From: Chara braunii
Lineage: Eukaryota; Streptophyta; Charophyceae; Charales; Characeae
Reading direction: 5' to 3'
Length of the DNA stretch: 27,127 nt
NCBI GenBank assembly: GCA_003427395.1
Contig: BFEA01000593.1
Coordinates: 508,916-536,042, forward strand
Notes under the pieces: generated by a model
The model's database searches: none
What the model saw: only the letters and a program-made list of their open reading frames with translations
What the model was told of the DNA's origin: nothing
Made by a program: the position numbers and the translations under genes
Shown here: in pieces, positions 18,561 through 27,057 of the stretch
Position numbering within the stretch: the first letter of the stretch is position 1
Layout of the letters: every line of letters starts with the position of its first letter

Positions 18561-19400
18561 CTACAATCGCTTCAATGGTGCGACTATCCGTGAGTACCCG
18601 ACGATGAAACGTTGGTAGTAGTTTACCAATCCCATAAAAGATCGGACATCCGCGGTGTTGGTGGGCTCGGGCCATATGCAGATGGCCTCGATCTTGTCCA
18701 CGAGTGGACTGATGCCTTGCGGCGTCACAAAGTGGCCTAAGTACTCGAGCTCTTGATGTGCGAATTTACACTTGTCGCGATTGGCCTTGTACTTGGCTTG
18801 TTGTAGCCACTCCAAAATTATGCGTAGGTGTTCCACGTGCTCGTCCAAACTTCGGCTGTACACCAACATGTCGTCAAGGTTGATAAGCACGAACCGATCC
18901 AACATACTCCGCAACTCTGTCGGCATGGCCGCTTGGAAGGTGGTTGGGGCATTTGTAAGGCCGAAAGGCATGACTAGCCATTCGAAGTGCCCATAACACG
19001 TCTTGAAAGCAGTGTTGTATCGGTCTTCTCCCCAGATCTGAAGTTGGTGATACCCCGATTTGAGGTCTAGCTTGGAGAAAAACTAGGCACCACCCAACCA
19101 TTCGAGGAGATCATCGATTCACGGGAGTGGGCCGGCGTTCTTGACGATTTGTGCATTGAGCTTGCGATAGTCAGTGCACAACCTCCAGTACTTGTTCTTC
19201 TTCCGGATGAAGAGAAACTGGAGCACCATATGGCGATGAGCTAGATCGAAGCCAACTTTTCGCAAGAAGATCGTTGAGTTGTACCCGTAGCACATTCTTC
19301 GTCGCTGATGCGGTAGATGCAACCACGTCGAGGTACAGCCCCGGCCTTGAGGATGATCTCGCGGCGGATGGGCCGATCCGGTACAACTTTGTGCGGGGCT
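18561..19400 (-). pseudogene. Gypsy reverse transcriptase, broken
   Basis: Reads VPDRPIRREI, then FIRKKNK-WRLCTDYRKLNA, SKLDLKSGYHQ, AFKTCYGHFEWLVMPFGLTNAPTTFQ, LINLDDMLVYSRSL, CKFAHQELEYLGHFVTPQGI and DVRSFMGLVNYYQRFI, which are the ordered RT motifs of Ty3/gypsy elements. The catalytic YLDD box is NLDD (Asn codon 18879-18881; both Asp codons 18870-18875 kept). A TGA at 19119-19121 follows GPLP, where CGA would fit, and a TAG at 19083-19085 lies after LGGA. Frames also shift near 19250-19320. The product, if made, would be truncated and probably inactive. Confidence 0.93.
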
Positions 19401-19529
19401 TTGAAAACGTCGCCGTAGGCGTCGGGAAGCTCTAAAATACGTGGATCTGTCGAGATGTCTGTCGATGATGCGTCCGACCGAGGGAGGGCATGAAGAAAAC
19501 GCGCGCCCATCAGTTCGACATCATTTCAT

Positions 19530-19990
19530 GCTATTGATCCTCGGATGCTTGAGGCGGACACGATGTGGCAGCCAATCGAAGGGTGAGGTGGAGGTACCGC
19601 GTATGAAACCAATTCGCCGGATCGGTCACGAACGTGAACTGTGCGACGATAGAAGTTCATCAGATGACCCTCACTTCGCAGCCACGACATGCCCAAAATC
19701 ATGTCGAATTTGGTGTCCAAAATGTCAAAGGACACCCCGCTTCGCATACGTGCGGGGCGAAGTACATCGGGACTGAGTTGATGCAGCGGTCAATTGACCC
19801 GCGCGTACGACCGTCGGCCAAGGCGATTTTCGTTGGCTGCAACTTCCTCCGAACGCGTGGCCCACAGACCAGCGCGTACCATGAAGTTTTGGCTTATGTA
19901 GTTGCGAGTTGCACCACAATCGATCAAAGCGCTGCAGGTCGCTTCTCTGATCTGAATGCGGATGTACGACAATGGCGCGTAGTTGTCGAT
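19530..19990 (-). pseudogene. Retropepsin-like aspartic protease, broken
   Basis: The minus strand encodes IQIREATCSALIDCGATRNYIS at 19972-19890 (shown here only in part as ALIDCGATRNYIS). The catalytic triad is DCG instead of the usual DS/TG, a variant also seen in some plant gypsy proteases. In another frame, FDILDTKFDMILGMSWL (~19715-19665) supplies the conserved ILGxxW C-terminal motif. The two halves are in different frames near 19750-19790. The role would be cleavage of the Gag-Pol polyprotein. Confidence 0.85.
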
Positions 19991-20399
19991 GTACCGTTGT
20001 GTCTCGAACTCCGGCGTCCATCAACGGAGCTGGTACTGCAGTTTGCAAGTACTCCCGCAAGTGTGCCATCAAGGCGTTGCAATGCGGTTTCGACAATCAT
20101 CCAGTAGGGGGGAAGGGGCATCCAGCGGAAGTCCGCGATCTTCAACGGGTCGAGCTCCTCAAGTATTGACCATGACGTTGAGTCCCCGACTGACATCAAC
20201 GGCGAAGGTGTCGAATCGTTCGCCAATGGTGACGAAACCGTGCATGCAGTGGAGGCTAGCACGTTGAGTGGCTGGTCCAACGGTGGGACCAAGTGAACAG
20301 CATAGTCCTCATAAGTAAACCGAGGACTCGCCACATCCACATTCTCGCCGAATGTGTAGGAGGCCGCTAGCAAGGCGGCCGCATCCGGCGAAGTGGGAG

Positions 20400-22010
20400 G
20401 TGGAGTCACCTCACCTACCGAGGTGCTCAGTTTCCTGAGTTGTTGCGAGGACGAACACCGACCTTGCCTTAGATCTTGGCATTGCGAGGTCTTGTGCTTG
20501 GTGCTGTTGCACCAATAACACCAATAGTAGCGGTTGCACCACTTATATTCGTTCTCGATCAAGTTGAACTGGACCCATGGTGGTGGCTATCCGGTTCCGG
20601 CCGGTGATGCGGATTTCACCTTCCCGTGATTACGGTTTTTGTTGTTGCTTCGTGGCGACCACCTGATCTCCTGCACTTGATGCAGGGGTGGCTGCCAGGT
20701 CTTCCACTGGTTGTACTACTGCGACGTGCTGTGGTCGTTGACCAGGTCCTTTCTCCACATAGGTGGGCTGTGCCACCGATTTGTCGTGAGCGGCCACTCG
20801 ATTAGTCTTGATGATCTCACAGGCCTCGTCGATGATCTTGGCAAAGGTCGTGTATTGGAGTCGGTCACCAAGTGCCAGGGCAGTGCACGAGCGGTTGTAG
20901 AACCCCTCTCGCAGATGGTTGAACGAAAAGTCCACGTCGGGCAATCAGTGAGCCAATCTCTCGTAGGTGTGCTGCCTTGGGACATGCTGAAAATGCGGTT
21001 GACGGCAAGTGTCAGAGCATCGTCGACTATGAACCGGCTCTTCCACACATCTGTGATTTCCTCCCACGTGATATTGATGTGCAGATCTGCGACCGACACT
21101 TCATGGATGGTTGCCAGGTGGTTTAACCAGATCTGGCATCCGCCCTTGGCAAGTGGGTAGAGTGCCGAGACATAGAGGTACTCCCAGACCCGACGGATCC
21201 GGAGTTCCGTTATGAAGGACTCCACCAGACGACGGGGTCTTGATGTGTGTAATCATCGAACTTCTCGAGCCTGAAAATCGCCATTTTGTATGGCTTTGAT
21301 TCGCCCATGCTGCCATCGCCTGTAGGGGGCTGCTGCAGCTTCCGGATCTGGTTCTTCAATGAGCCGAGCTGTTTGCTGATGGTGACAGGTGCTGTGAACA
21401 CGGAGAGTTCGCTGAGCATTGCTACCACATGGCCGAGTCGTTCTTCCAACTTGCGGGCCGAGGCTGTAGTCTGGCTGGTACTTGACTGGCCGGCATCTCG
21501 GCTTGGTGGTGAGTGCTCCAAGTCTTGGACACGGGCATGAAGTGCCCGTGCTGCGTCCTCGTGCAGGGCCTGCAGGTTTTGCACCACCTGTCGGAGGTTT
21601 TCCAACTCATGTTGCTGCTGGTTACAAGTATAAACCAGGAGCATCACGAGCTTGGAGAGGAATTCCTTGTGTTCCTCCTCTGGTGTCGCATCCGCGTGTC
21701 CATCGAAAGGCTCAAAGTGCCAAAACTTGAGTCTTTTGGCGGCTGCTGCCTCGTGCCACAGTAAAAGCTCCCGAGCTTCCTTACGGCGGACTTGGTGGTC
21801 TGCGCCGGGTGTTGCTTGGCGCTGCTGCTGGGCTGCATTGGCCGCAGCCTGTAGGCGGGCAGCCTCGGCTGCGGCCTGTCGTAGTTCCTCAGCCTCAATC
21901 TCTGCCAGCATACGTGCACGGAAGGCGGTGAGGGACTTGCCGGCAGGTTGGCCTGGCATCTCCAGGGCTGGGGCGGCCATGCTGACATGGCACTTCTGCT
22001 GACATGTCAC
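20400..22010 (-). pseudogene. Gag polyprotein with CCHC zinc knuckle, broken
   Basis: Starts at ATG 22010 or, ten codons on, at MAAPALEMPG (21980). The N-terminal third is Ala/Gln/Glu-rich and probably helical. It is followed by KPYKMAIFRLEKFDDYTHQDPVVWW (~21285-21215), the entry to the retrotransposon gag domain. It then changes frame at ~21220 to LYVSALYPLAKGGCQIWLNH and RFIVDDALTLAVNRIFSM, and again at ~20945. A TAG at 20587-20589, where CAG would fit, precedes the zinc knuckle C-x2-C-x4-H-x4-C at 20520-20479. The product would be the structural protein that packages element RNA. Beyond the knuckle a linker leads to protease. Confidence 0.9.
20479..20520 (-). other. CCHC zinc-knuckle motif
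   Basis: Reads CYWCNSTKHKTSQC, matching C-x2-C-x4-H-x4-C exactly, with Lys in place of the common Gly before His. It marks the nucleocapsid part of the gypsy Gag. Confidence 0.88.
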
Positions 22011-22860
22011 TCTACTGCTGTCGTGGCACTTAACAAGCCGTGGGAGAACCAGGGAGGGAGGGAGGGCTCAGGCACACACAAGCATGCAAGACCCCCAATC
22101 CTGGCCGTAAAGGCCTAATCAAGCAAAAAATTGCCCCCTTGTTGCAGATTTGACAAATAAAATGATGAAAGAAAAATATTGTTATTTTATTTGGGAAATA
22201 GCAGAACAGGGTGATCGGCCCTGACCAAGGAGCAGTCTGATAATCAGATCAGACTGACCTGCAGGTAAGTGCAGAAAGAAAAGAAAATCTTTCAGATTGG
22301 TTGCAATATCAAAATTGTTACTTGAGGCAGGTGAAAAAAAACTAAAAATAAAAAATTCCCCCCTCTCAATTTCGAATTTCGAGTAATTCTGAGATTGCAG
22401 AGGTTCACGTAAAAGTAGCAGATAGTTCCCTCCCCCTGTACTTCGATTTTCCTGTTTCTCAGTAGGACCAGCAGAAAATTCCTCCCCCCCCTCCTTGTAT
22501 TTCGAATCCCTAACTGCTGTGAGGATTCAGAGAATGCAGGTGGCGCAGAAATCCCCCCCAAGCCTCATTTTTGAAGTCCCTACTGAAAAGACAGCAAATT
22601 ATCGAATTTCAGAAAACAGCTGAAAGGGTTTCACCCAGTTCGTGCAACAATTGCAGATACCGGGACTTGATCCCCAGACTTTCCCCAACCCAGTTACAGT
22701 ACGTTTGTGTTGTTCGTTGACCCCATGTGCCTTGAACCCACGACCTGTCCCCAAACCCGTGTCTTGTGTGTGAAGCCCGGGTCGTGTGGATTTGATCCGT
22801 AGGTGTATTGTTAGAAGTCTTAGGGTCGTCTGTAGGTGTCCCGAAAAGGCAAGTTTACAG

Positions 22861-22880
22861 TTGACCTTTCGAAAGGTCAA
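22861..22880. repeat. Perfect 20-bp palindrome
   Basis: TTGACCTTTCGAAAGGTCAA is exactly self-complementary with no loop. It lies about 90 bp upstream of a plus-strand TATA-like sequence. TTGAC also resembles a W-box core in plants, present here on both strands; that reading is speculative. Confidence 0.9.
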
Positions 22881-22969
22881 TTGGCCATACGTCCTCTGAA
22901 AACCAGAGTGGGACTGCACATCTTGAGGGTCCAGGACATCGGGCATGCCCAGATGACCAAACGAAACAG

Positions 22970-22977
22970 TATAAATA
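22970..22977 (+). promoter_or_regulatory. TATA-like box, plus strand
   Basis: TATAAATA followed by AGAGGC, in a context typical of plant or LTR promoters. It points opposite to the gypsy element. No coding sequence follows downstream, so it may belong to a separate inserted LTR in the leader. Confidence 0.4.
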
Positions 22978-23149
22978 AGAGGCAGCGATCAGTCATGGAC
23001 TCATTCTGAGACAAACTACGCCGAGGCGCTGCTTGAGTGACTTGTGCATTGAGTCACAGGTGGTCAGCAGGAGAGCCCGGGTTGAAGAGGGCAAGCGGCC
23101 ATAGCTGCTAGGAGGAGGAAGGCGATGGCGGCCATAGCCGCCCGTGTAT

Positions 23150-23186
23150 AGAAGATAGAAGATAGAAGATAGAAGATAGAAGATAG
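23150..23186. repeat. 7-bp tandem repeat (TAGAAGA)n
   Basis: Five consecutive copies of TAGAAGA. Unit length is not a multiple of three and no protein runs through it. Confidence 0.92.
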
Positions 23187-23694
23187 TGTTCGTGAGTGCA
23201 GACATTCAGGGTAGATCCAAGTGTTGTGTGCGTACTTGCGTGTGAGTGTGTCTGATGGTGGATACAGTGTTCGGGTGGGAATTTCAGAGAGGCGCTCAGA
23301 CGCCACAGCCGCAAGATGTGACAAAGTTGCCTTGAGCCGAGATCCTGGCCGAAGGCCACATCCCTGAGTTTTCTGTGTGGGCGCACTGCGCTATCACAAG
23401 CTTGTTGCTGATTCTGCTTTGAGGAAGTTGTTTTGCCATCGGCATCTGCATGTACAAATGTTGGACGTGAAATCGAGACAAGTCTGAATGCACAGCAATT
23501 GTCTGAAAGTTCAGACAAGTTTCCTGTTAGTTGCAGAATCGGGGAAAAAGTAATTAGCAAGTTAGTATTAGCCTATTCCGGTAGTGGTGAATAAAAATCA
23601 CCGTTTCAGTAATAATTAGGAAAAAACAGCAGTATTTCCTAATTTGAACTAATATACTAACCCTAATCCTCACTAATTACCTGAACTCCCTTAA

Positions 23695-23835
23695 TTCCCG
23701 AATTGCGGAATTTCCGGAATTCGCGAAATTCGGAAAATCACGAAATTTCTGGATTTTGCGGCATTTGTCAATTACACGGAGTTCCAAAAATCGCGGAATT
23801 CACAGAATTCGCAAAATTCACGTATTTCTGAACTG
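23695..23835. repeat. Cluster of GAATTC/GAAATT motifs
   Basis: Within 140 bp the words GGAATT, GAATTCGCGAAATTC, CGAAATTT and GGAATTCACAGAATTCG recur about every 10-16 bp, many of them near-palindromic. The array is not a clean tandem repeat. Its origin is unknown. Confidence 0.6.
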
Positions 23836-23924
23836 AGGGGGGAAAAAAATTCCAACCGATTAATAAGGCAAACATCAGTTAGTCGATTAATAATCCATTT
23901 ACTAATCAACTAATCAATAAATCG

Positions 23925-24018
23925 ATCAGTCAATCAATCAATCAATCAACCAATCAACCAATCAATCAATTAATTAATCAATGTATGTTCGATTGATGAT
24001 TGATCAATCAATCAATCG
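23925..24018. repeat. (TCAA)n-type degenerate repeat
   Basis: Repeated ATCA/TCAA tetranucleotides, including AATCAATCAATCAACCAATC and GATTGATGATTGATCAATC, so the tract can fold on itself. It resembles the array at 7641-7712. Confidence 0.88.
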
Positions 24019-24104
24019 CCGATTCTCCAATCAATAGTGGATTTCTTCTCTCCTGAGATCCAAAAGTGACGATTTGCTGGGCAGACATTCTCTCGTTGAG
24101 GTCA

Positions 24105-24116
24105 GCTCCAATACCA
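24105..24116 (-). other. Primer-binding site of the gypsy element
   Basis: On the minus strand it reads TGGTATTGGAGC, three bases inside the 5' LTR. It matches 10 of 12 positions of TGGTATCAGAGC, the site complementary to the 3' end of plant initiator methionine tRNA used by many plant LTR elements. The two mismatches are adjacent transitions. Confidence 0.8.
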
Positions 24117-24497
24117 AACTGTCGCATATTCATTCATACATGGCAAAGTATAGCGCAGATCCAAGGAATCGACCCAACAAAAGAGACCATATAAACGCAG
24201 CGGAAGACTGAACATACTTCTGACACAACGGTATCGGAGTGGACAATGCACACTCATACATGCATCACACGGTGAGAAGGGGGCAGCTCAGCATACAACG
24301 AAGGGGTGCTGTCCCCTGATCATCCTCAGACGAAGTACGAGGGAGATGGAGATGAAGGGGAAAGAGAGGGGCGAGAGACCAAGTCGATAATGTCGCCAAC
24401 CCCGAATCTCCCCGAAGTCCCAGTTAGAATACAAGCAGGTCTTTGCCCGAAGTACCAGAACAGGGCAATGGCCGGAATGTCACCAGGGTTCCGACCT

Positions 24498-24501
<4 letters not shown>

Positions 24502-24555
<54 letters not shown>
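24502..24555. repeat. (CT)n within the 5' LTR
   Basis: Uninterrupted CT dinucleotides at the position matching the compound repeat in the other LTR. Confidence 0.95.
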
Positions 24556-24557
<2 letters not shown>

Positions 24558-24922
24558 GTATCCAGAAGGAAGTAGAAGACTGAGCGATGGAGGATGGAGG
24601 AGGACCAGAGGAGAAAAGAAGAAGGAGAAGAGTCCTTTCTCTCCCTTTCTCTCTGCTGATGCCAGATACTGACCACAAAAAGGTTCTGCCTTGCTGCAGG
24701 TACAGGAGCGTTGAAGACGAAGCTGGAGATATGGCGCTCCCAGGTGAGTCATCAGGTAAGTCCCAGTGTCTGGCCCCCGCCTCTCTCATGCTGCAGTCTC
24801 CTCTGCAGCCTCAACGCTCACAGTCTCTAACCTACCGCCACTGCGCCCAGCGCTGAAGACTAACGCAGCATAATGCTGGATACTAACTCCCACTAACCTA
24901 CCCCGTGAGAGGCAGACCAGTC

Positions 24923-24930
24923 TATATATA
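24923..24930 (-). promoter_or_regulatory. LTR TATA box
   Basis: TATATATA on the element's coding strand, matched by TATTTATAG at the equivalent site of the 3' LTR. It lies about 330 bp into the LTR, a plausible promoter for the element transcript. Confidence 0.6.
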
Positions 24931-25261
24931 CTACTGGTCTGGCCTCTCCTAGTCCTACTGGCCTAAATGTGGGGCCCAGAATGAACGGCCTGGGAAGCAA
25001 TCAGGCCGTACACTTGGATCAAATCTGATGGTCCAAGTGTGGCCTGGGAAAAAAGGAGGCCAGGGCCTGAACCTTTACCGGTACCAGGCCCTGGCCAGGC
25101 TGAACCTGGCGTGGGCCTAAAACGGCCCTTTTCTGGCTTGAACCGACACAGGCCCTAGTTCTGGCGTCAAAACTAATGTGCCAGGCCGATGCTAAGTCCC
25201 TACCCTTTCCTACCCACCTGGCGGGTCCTACTGGGCCCGTGTGGGATGTACATATGCCACA

Positions 25262-25266
25262 CCAAG
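25262..25266. other. Target-site duplication, right copy (CCAAG)
   Basis: Identical to 12185-12189. LINE sequence continues in frame directly after it. Confidence 0.9.
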
Positions 25267-25610
25267 GGTGTCCCCAGCAAGCAGGACACGTGGTAGTAGT
25301 GAAGGAAGAGGGATCTGTTTTACTCTCCCTGTTTTCACTTATCCAGAATAATCAGATTAAGGAAAGTCACACTAAAAGAACCAGATGGATTAGAGCAGAG
25401 AAGGTGTTCAGGATTAGAGTTCTGAAATTCAAGGACCATTGGATTGCCTTCAAACCATCTTGTCCAATAAATAAATTGGCACTAGACCCGGTCTATTGGT
25501 CATGGATGGTTCCTATGAGGAAAATAAGAAAGCGCACTCGCAACATCCACTCACTAACGGTTAAATCTACTTACCGCATGTTGAGGCCTAGATTGGATTT
25601 GAGGGATCGA

Positions 25611-25762
25611 GTGGTTCAAAAACTTGCAAGGCCGATCTTAGAAAGGTCAAGTGGTGGAAAAAAAAAAAAGAAAAAAAAAAAAGAAAGAAAGATCAAGTGG
25701 TTCAAAAACTTGCAAGGTCAATCTTAGAAACATCTAAATGTTAAACTAGGTGGATGAAACAT

Positions 25763-25796
<34 letters not shown>

Positions 25797-25975
25797 AAGC
25801 AGACTGTATTGGATGCATACAATGATATCTCTGCACATCTAAGCAAGGTCAATCTGAGAAAGGTCAAGTGGTTCAAAAACTAGGTGGATGAAACATCTAA
25901 ATGTAAGCAAGGTCAATCTTAAAAAGGTCGTGGTTCGAAAACTTGCAAGATCAAATCGACAAAAGTTGCCTCGTT
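25611..25975. repeat. Expanded duplications and homopolymers in the LINE
   Basis: The phrase AAGTGGTTCAAAAACTTGCAAGG...TCAATCTTAGAAA recurs about four times (near 25611, 25692, 25845 and 25915), interleaved with A/AAAG runs at 25660-25690 and a T run at about 25765-25791. ATGAAACATCT also occurs twice. Intact relatives would be expected to hold only one copy. Confidence 0.75.
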
Positions 25976-26181
25976 ACAATGGCAAATAGACCATCGATGC
26001 CCCCCACAAATGACTGGCTCATAGATAGGACCTTCTTGGAAGAGAAAAGCATTGCACTACCTTGGTGTAAATTGTGTTCCTTTGCGTTCCAGTCCAAACT
26101 CATTCTGGAGACCATTGAGCACATCATTCTTCAGTGTCCAGGTGCGGTCTCGCTGTGGCGGTGGTGGGATAGGATTTGGAG

Positions 26182-26285
26182 CACTTTTAATTCTCCACTG
26201 TCTTGGCCTTGGGAGACGCGGGCTCTATTATGTCACTTTTAATTCTCCACTGTCTTGGCCTTGGGAGACGCGGGCTCTATTATGT
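26182..26285 (+). repeat. Perfect 52-bp tandem duplication
   Basis: Copies at 26182-26233 and 26234-26285 are identical, starting CACTTTTAATTCTCC and ending TCTATTATGT. As 52 is not divisible by three, it shifts the LINE frame. Confidence 0.97.
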
Positions 26286-26670
26286 GAGACCAGGGCCCCG
26301 GACCAATTAGATGATTTCTTAGATAACCTATTTATAAGTGGAGAGGGCGGGCCAAGGGATACTGACCCTCCTATATAAAAAAGGTTATAAAATCATGGTA
26401 ACTGTCCAGATGTCCGGACCGGGTTCTAGACAGTCCGGTGTCCGGTCCCGATGCCCGGATGGAGGCCCCTGGGGCAAAAAAAAAAAAAAAAAAGGGGGGG
26501 CGGCCCAAGACGTTTATCAGGTCCTGGCCGCCCCTCGAAAAATAACGGGGTGATTTTTCAGGGTTTTTCACCCCACCGGACAGGGCCAAAGGTCCGGACA
26601 CAAGACACTGCAGGTTTTTGGGGTGGCGGGTTTCACACAGGCCCGAGCAATTTCAAAGCGGTCGTTTCGA

Positions 26671-26697
26671 CGTGGCGCCCGCTGCTGCTGCCCGTTG

Positions 26698-26772
<75 letters not shown>
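26671..26772 (+). repeat. Repeat unit head plus (GA)n, copy 1
   Basis: CGTGGCGCCCGCTGCTGCTG...CGTTG at 26671-26697 leads into a (GA)n array at 26704-26772. A nearly identical head occurs 364 bp later. Confidence 0.9.
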
Positions 26773-26773
<1 letters not shown>

Positions 26774-27034
26774 ACTGACAGTGCTGCTAGTCTGAAGGCT
26801 GACGTTTGTGAGTTCCAAAAAGAGAGTCTTTGTGTACGAAATCCAAAGTTCAAGCTTCAAAGTTAATCATACTTTTTTCAATTTTATTTTTCTCTGTTTC
26901 TTTAGTATTGTGCCTGCTTTGCACTGTTTGCAACTCTGCCTGTCTGCTAGTTGAATGTGCTTGTTGATTTGCTGCAAGACAGGTGTTCTGCTGCCTGAAC
27001 TGCAAAGTGCGAAGAAGGTAAGTGCCTGCCAACA

Positions 27035-27057
27035 CGTGGTGCCCGCTGCTGCTGCCC

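Larger units (their letters stand above)
22011..24104. other. Long leader of the gypsy element, non-coding
   Basis: About 2.1 kb between the primer-binding site and gag, with no frame I recognise. It contains a stem of AGTCTGAT/ATCAGACT at 22234-22255, an irregular ~60-80-bp repeat with C-runs and TTTCGAAT motifs at 22345-22600, and a 20-bp perfect palindrome at 22861-22880. Beyond these come a plus-strand TATA-like box at 22970, a (TAGAAGA)n array at 23150-23186, and a stretch dense in GAATTC/GAAATTC words and a (TCAA)n region before the primer site. The length and the plus-strand TATA suggest that part of it may be another inserted LTR. Confidence 0.55.
12190..25261 (-). mobile_element. Ty3/gypsy LTR retrotransposon, complete but inactive
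   Basis: A minus-strand element of 13,072 bp including a 3,211-bp secondary insert, so about 9.9 kb by itself. Order on the minus strand: 5' LTR (25261-24120), primer-binding site (24116-24105), a ~2.1-kb leader, gag with CCHC knuckle, protease, RT, RNase H, integrase, chromodomain-like region, polypurine tract and 3' LTR (13270-12190). The domain order RT-RNase H-integrase defines Ty3/gypsy, and the chromodomain-like end suggests a chromovirus. It is flanked by CCAAG duplications within a LINE. Multiple stops, frameshifts and diverged LTRs show an old, dead insertion. Confidence 0.93.
24120..25261 (-). repeat. 5' LTR of the gypsy element
   Basis: 1,142 bp, TG...CA at both ends (TGTCGCATATTC to ATATGCCACA on the plus strand). 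It contains (CT)n at 24502-24555 and a coding-strand TATATATA near 24923-24930 that would serve as promoter. An inverted repeat CAGGGCCTG/CAGGCCCTG at 25061-25093 lies in a segment missing from the other LTR. It matches the 3' LTR along its length but with many substitutions, so the element is not recent. Confidence 0.92.
25267..26390 (+). pseudogene. LINE remnant, segment C, with zf-RVT domain
   Basis: Continues the LINE frame broken at 12189: joining GGTATCCAAG to GGTGTCCCC gives GIQGCPQQAGHVVVVKEEG without a shift. Downstream come WIRAEKVFRIRVLKFKDHW, LDPVYWSWMVP and LTVKSTYRMLRPRL. The region 25611-25975 is disrupted by duplications and homopolymers. The terminal zinc-binding domain of plant LINE reverse transcriptases then appears: PPTNDWLIDRTFL, WCKLC, and ETIEHIILQCPGAVSLWRWWDRIW, with C-x2-C and H-x4-C at 26066-26137. 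A perfect 52-bp tandem duplication at 26182-26285 shifts the frame. The 3' end is placed near the A-rich TATAAAAAAGG at about 26375-26390 and is uncertain. Confidence 0.85.

Noticed and set aside
22650-22810. tRNA T-arm-like words (GGATCAAATCC, GGGTTCAAGG, GGGGATCAAGTCCC) on the minus strand
   Set aside because: No matching box A, acceptor stem or cloverleaf could be found around any of them.
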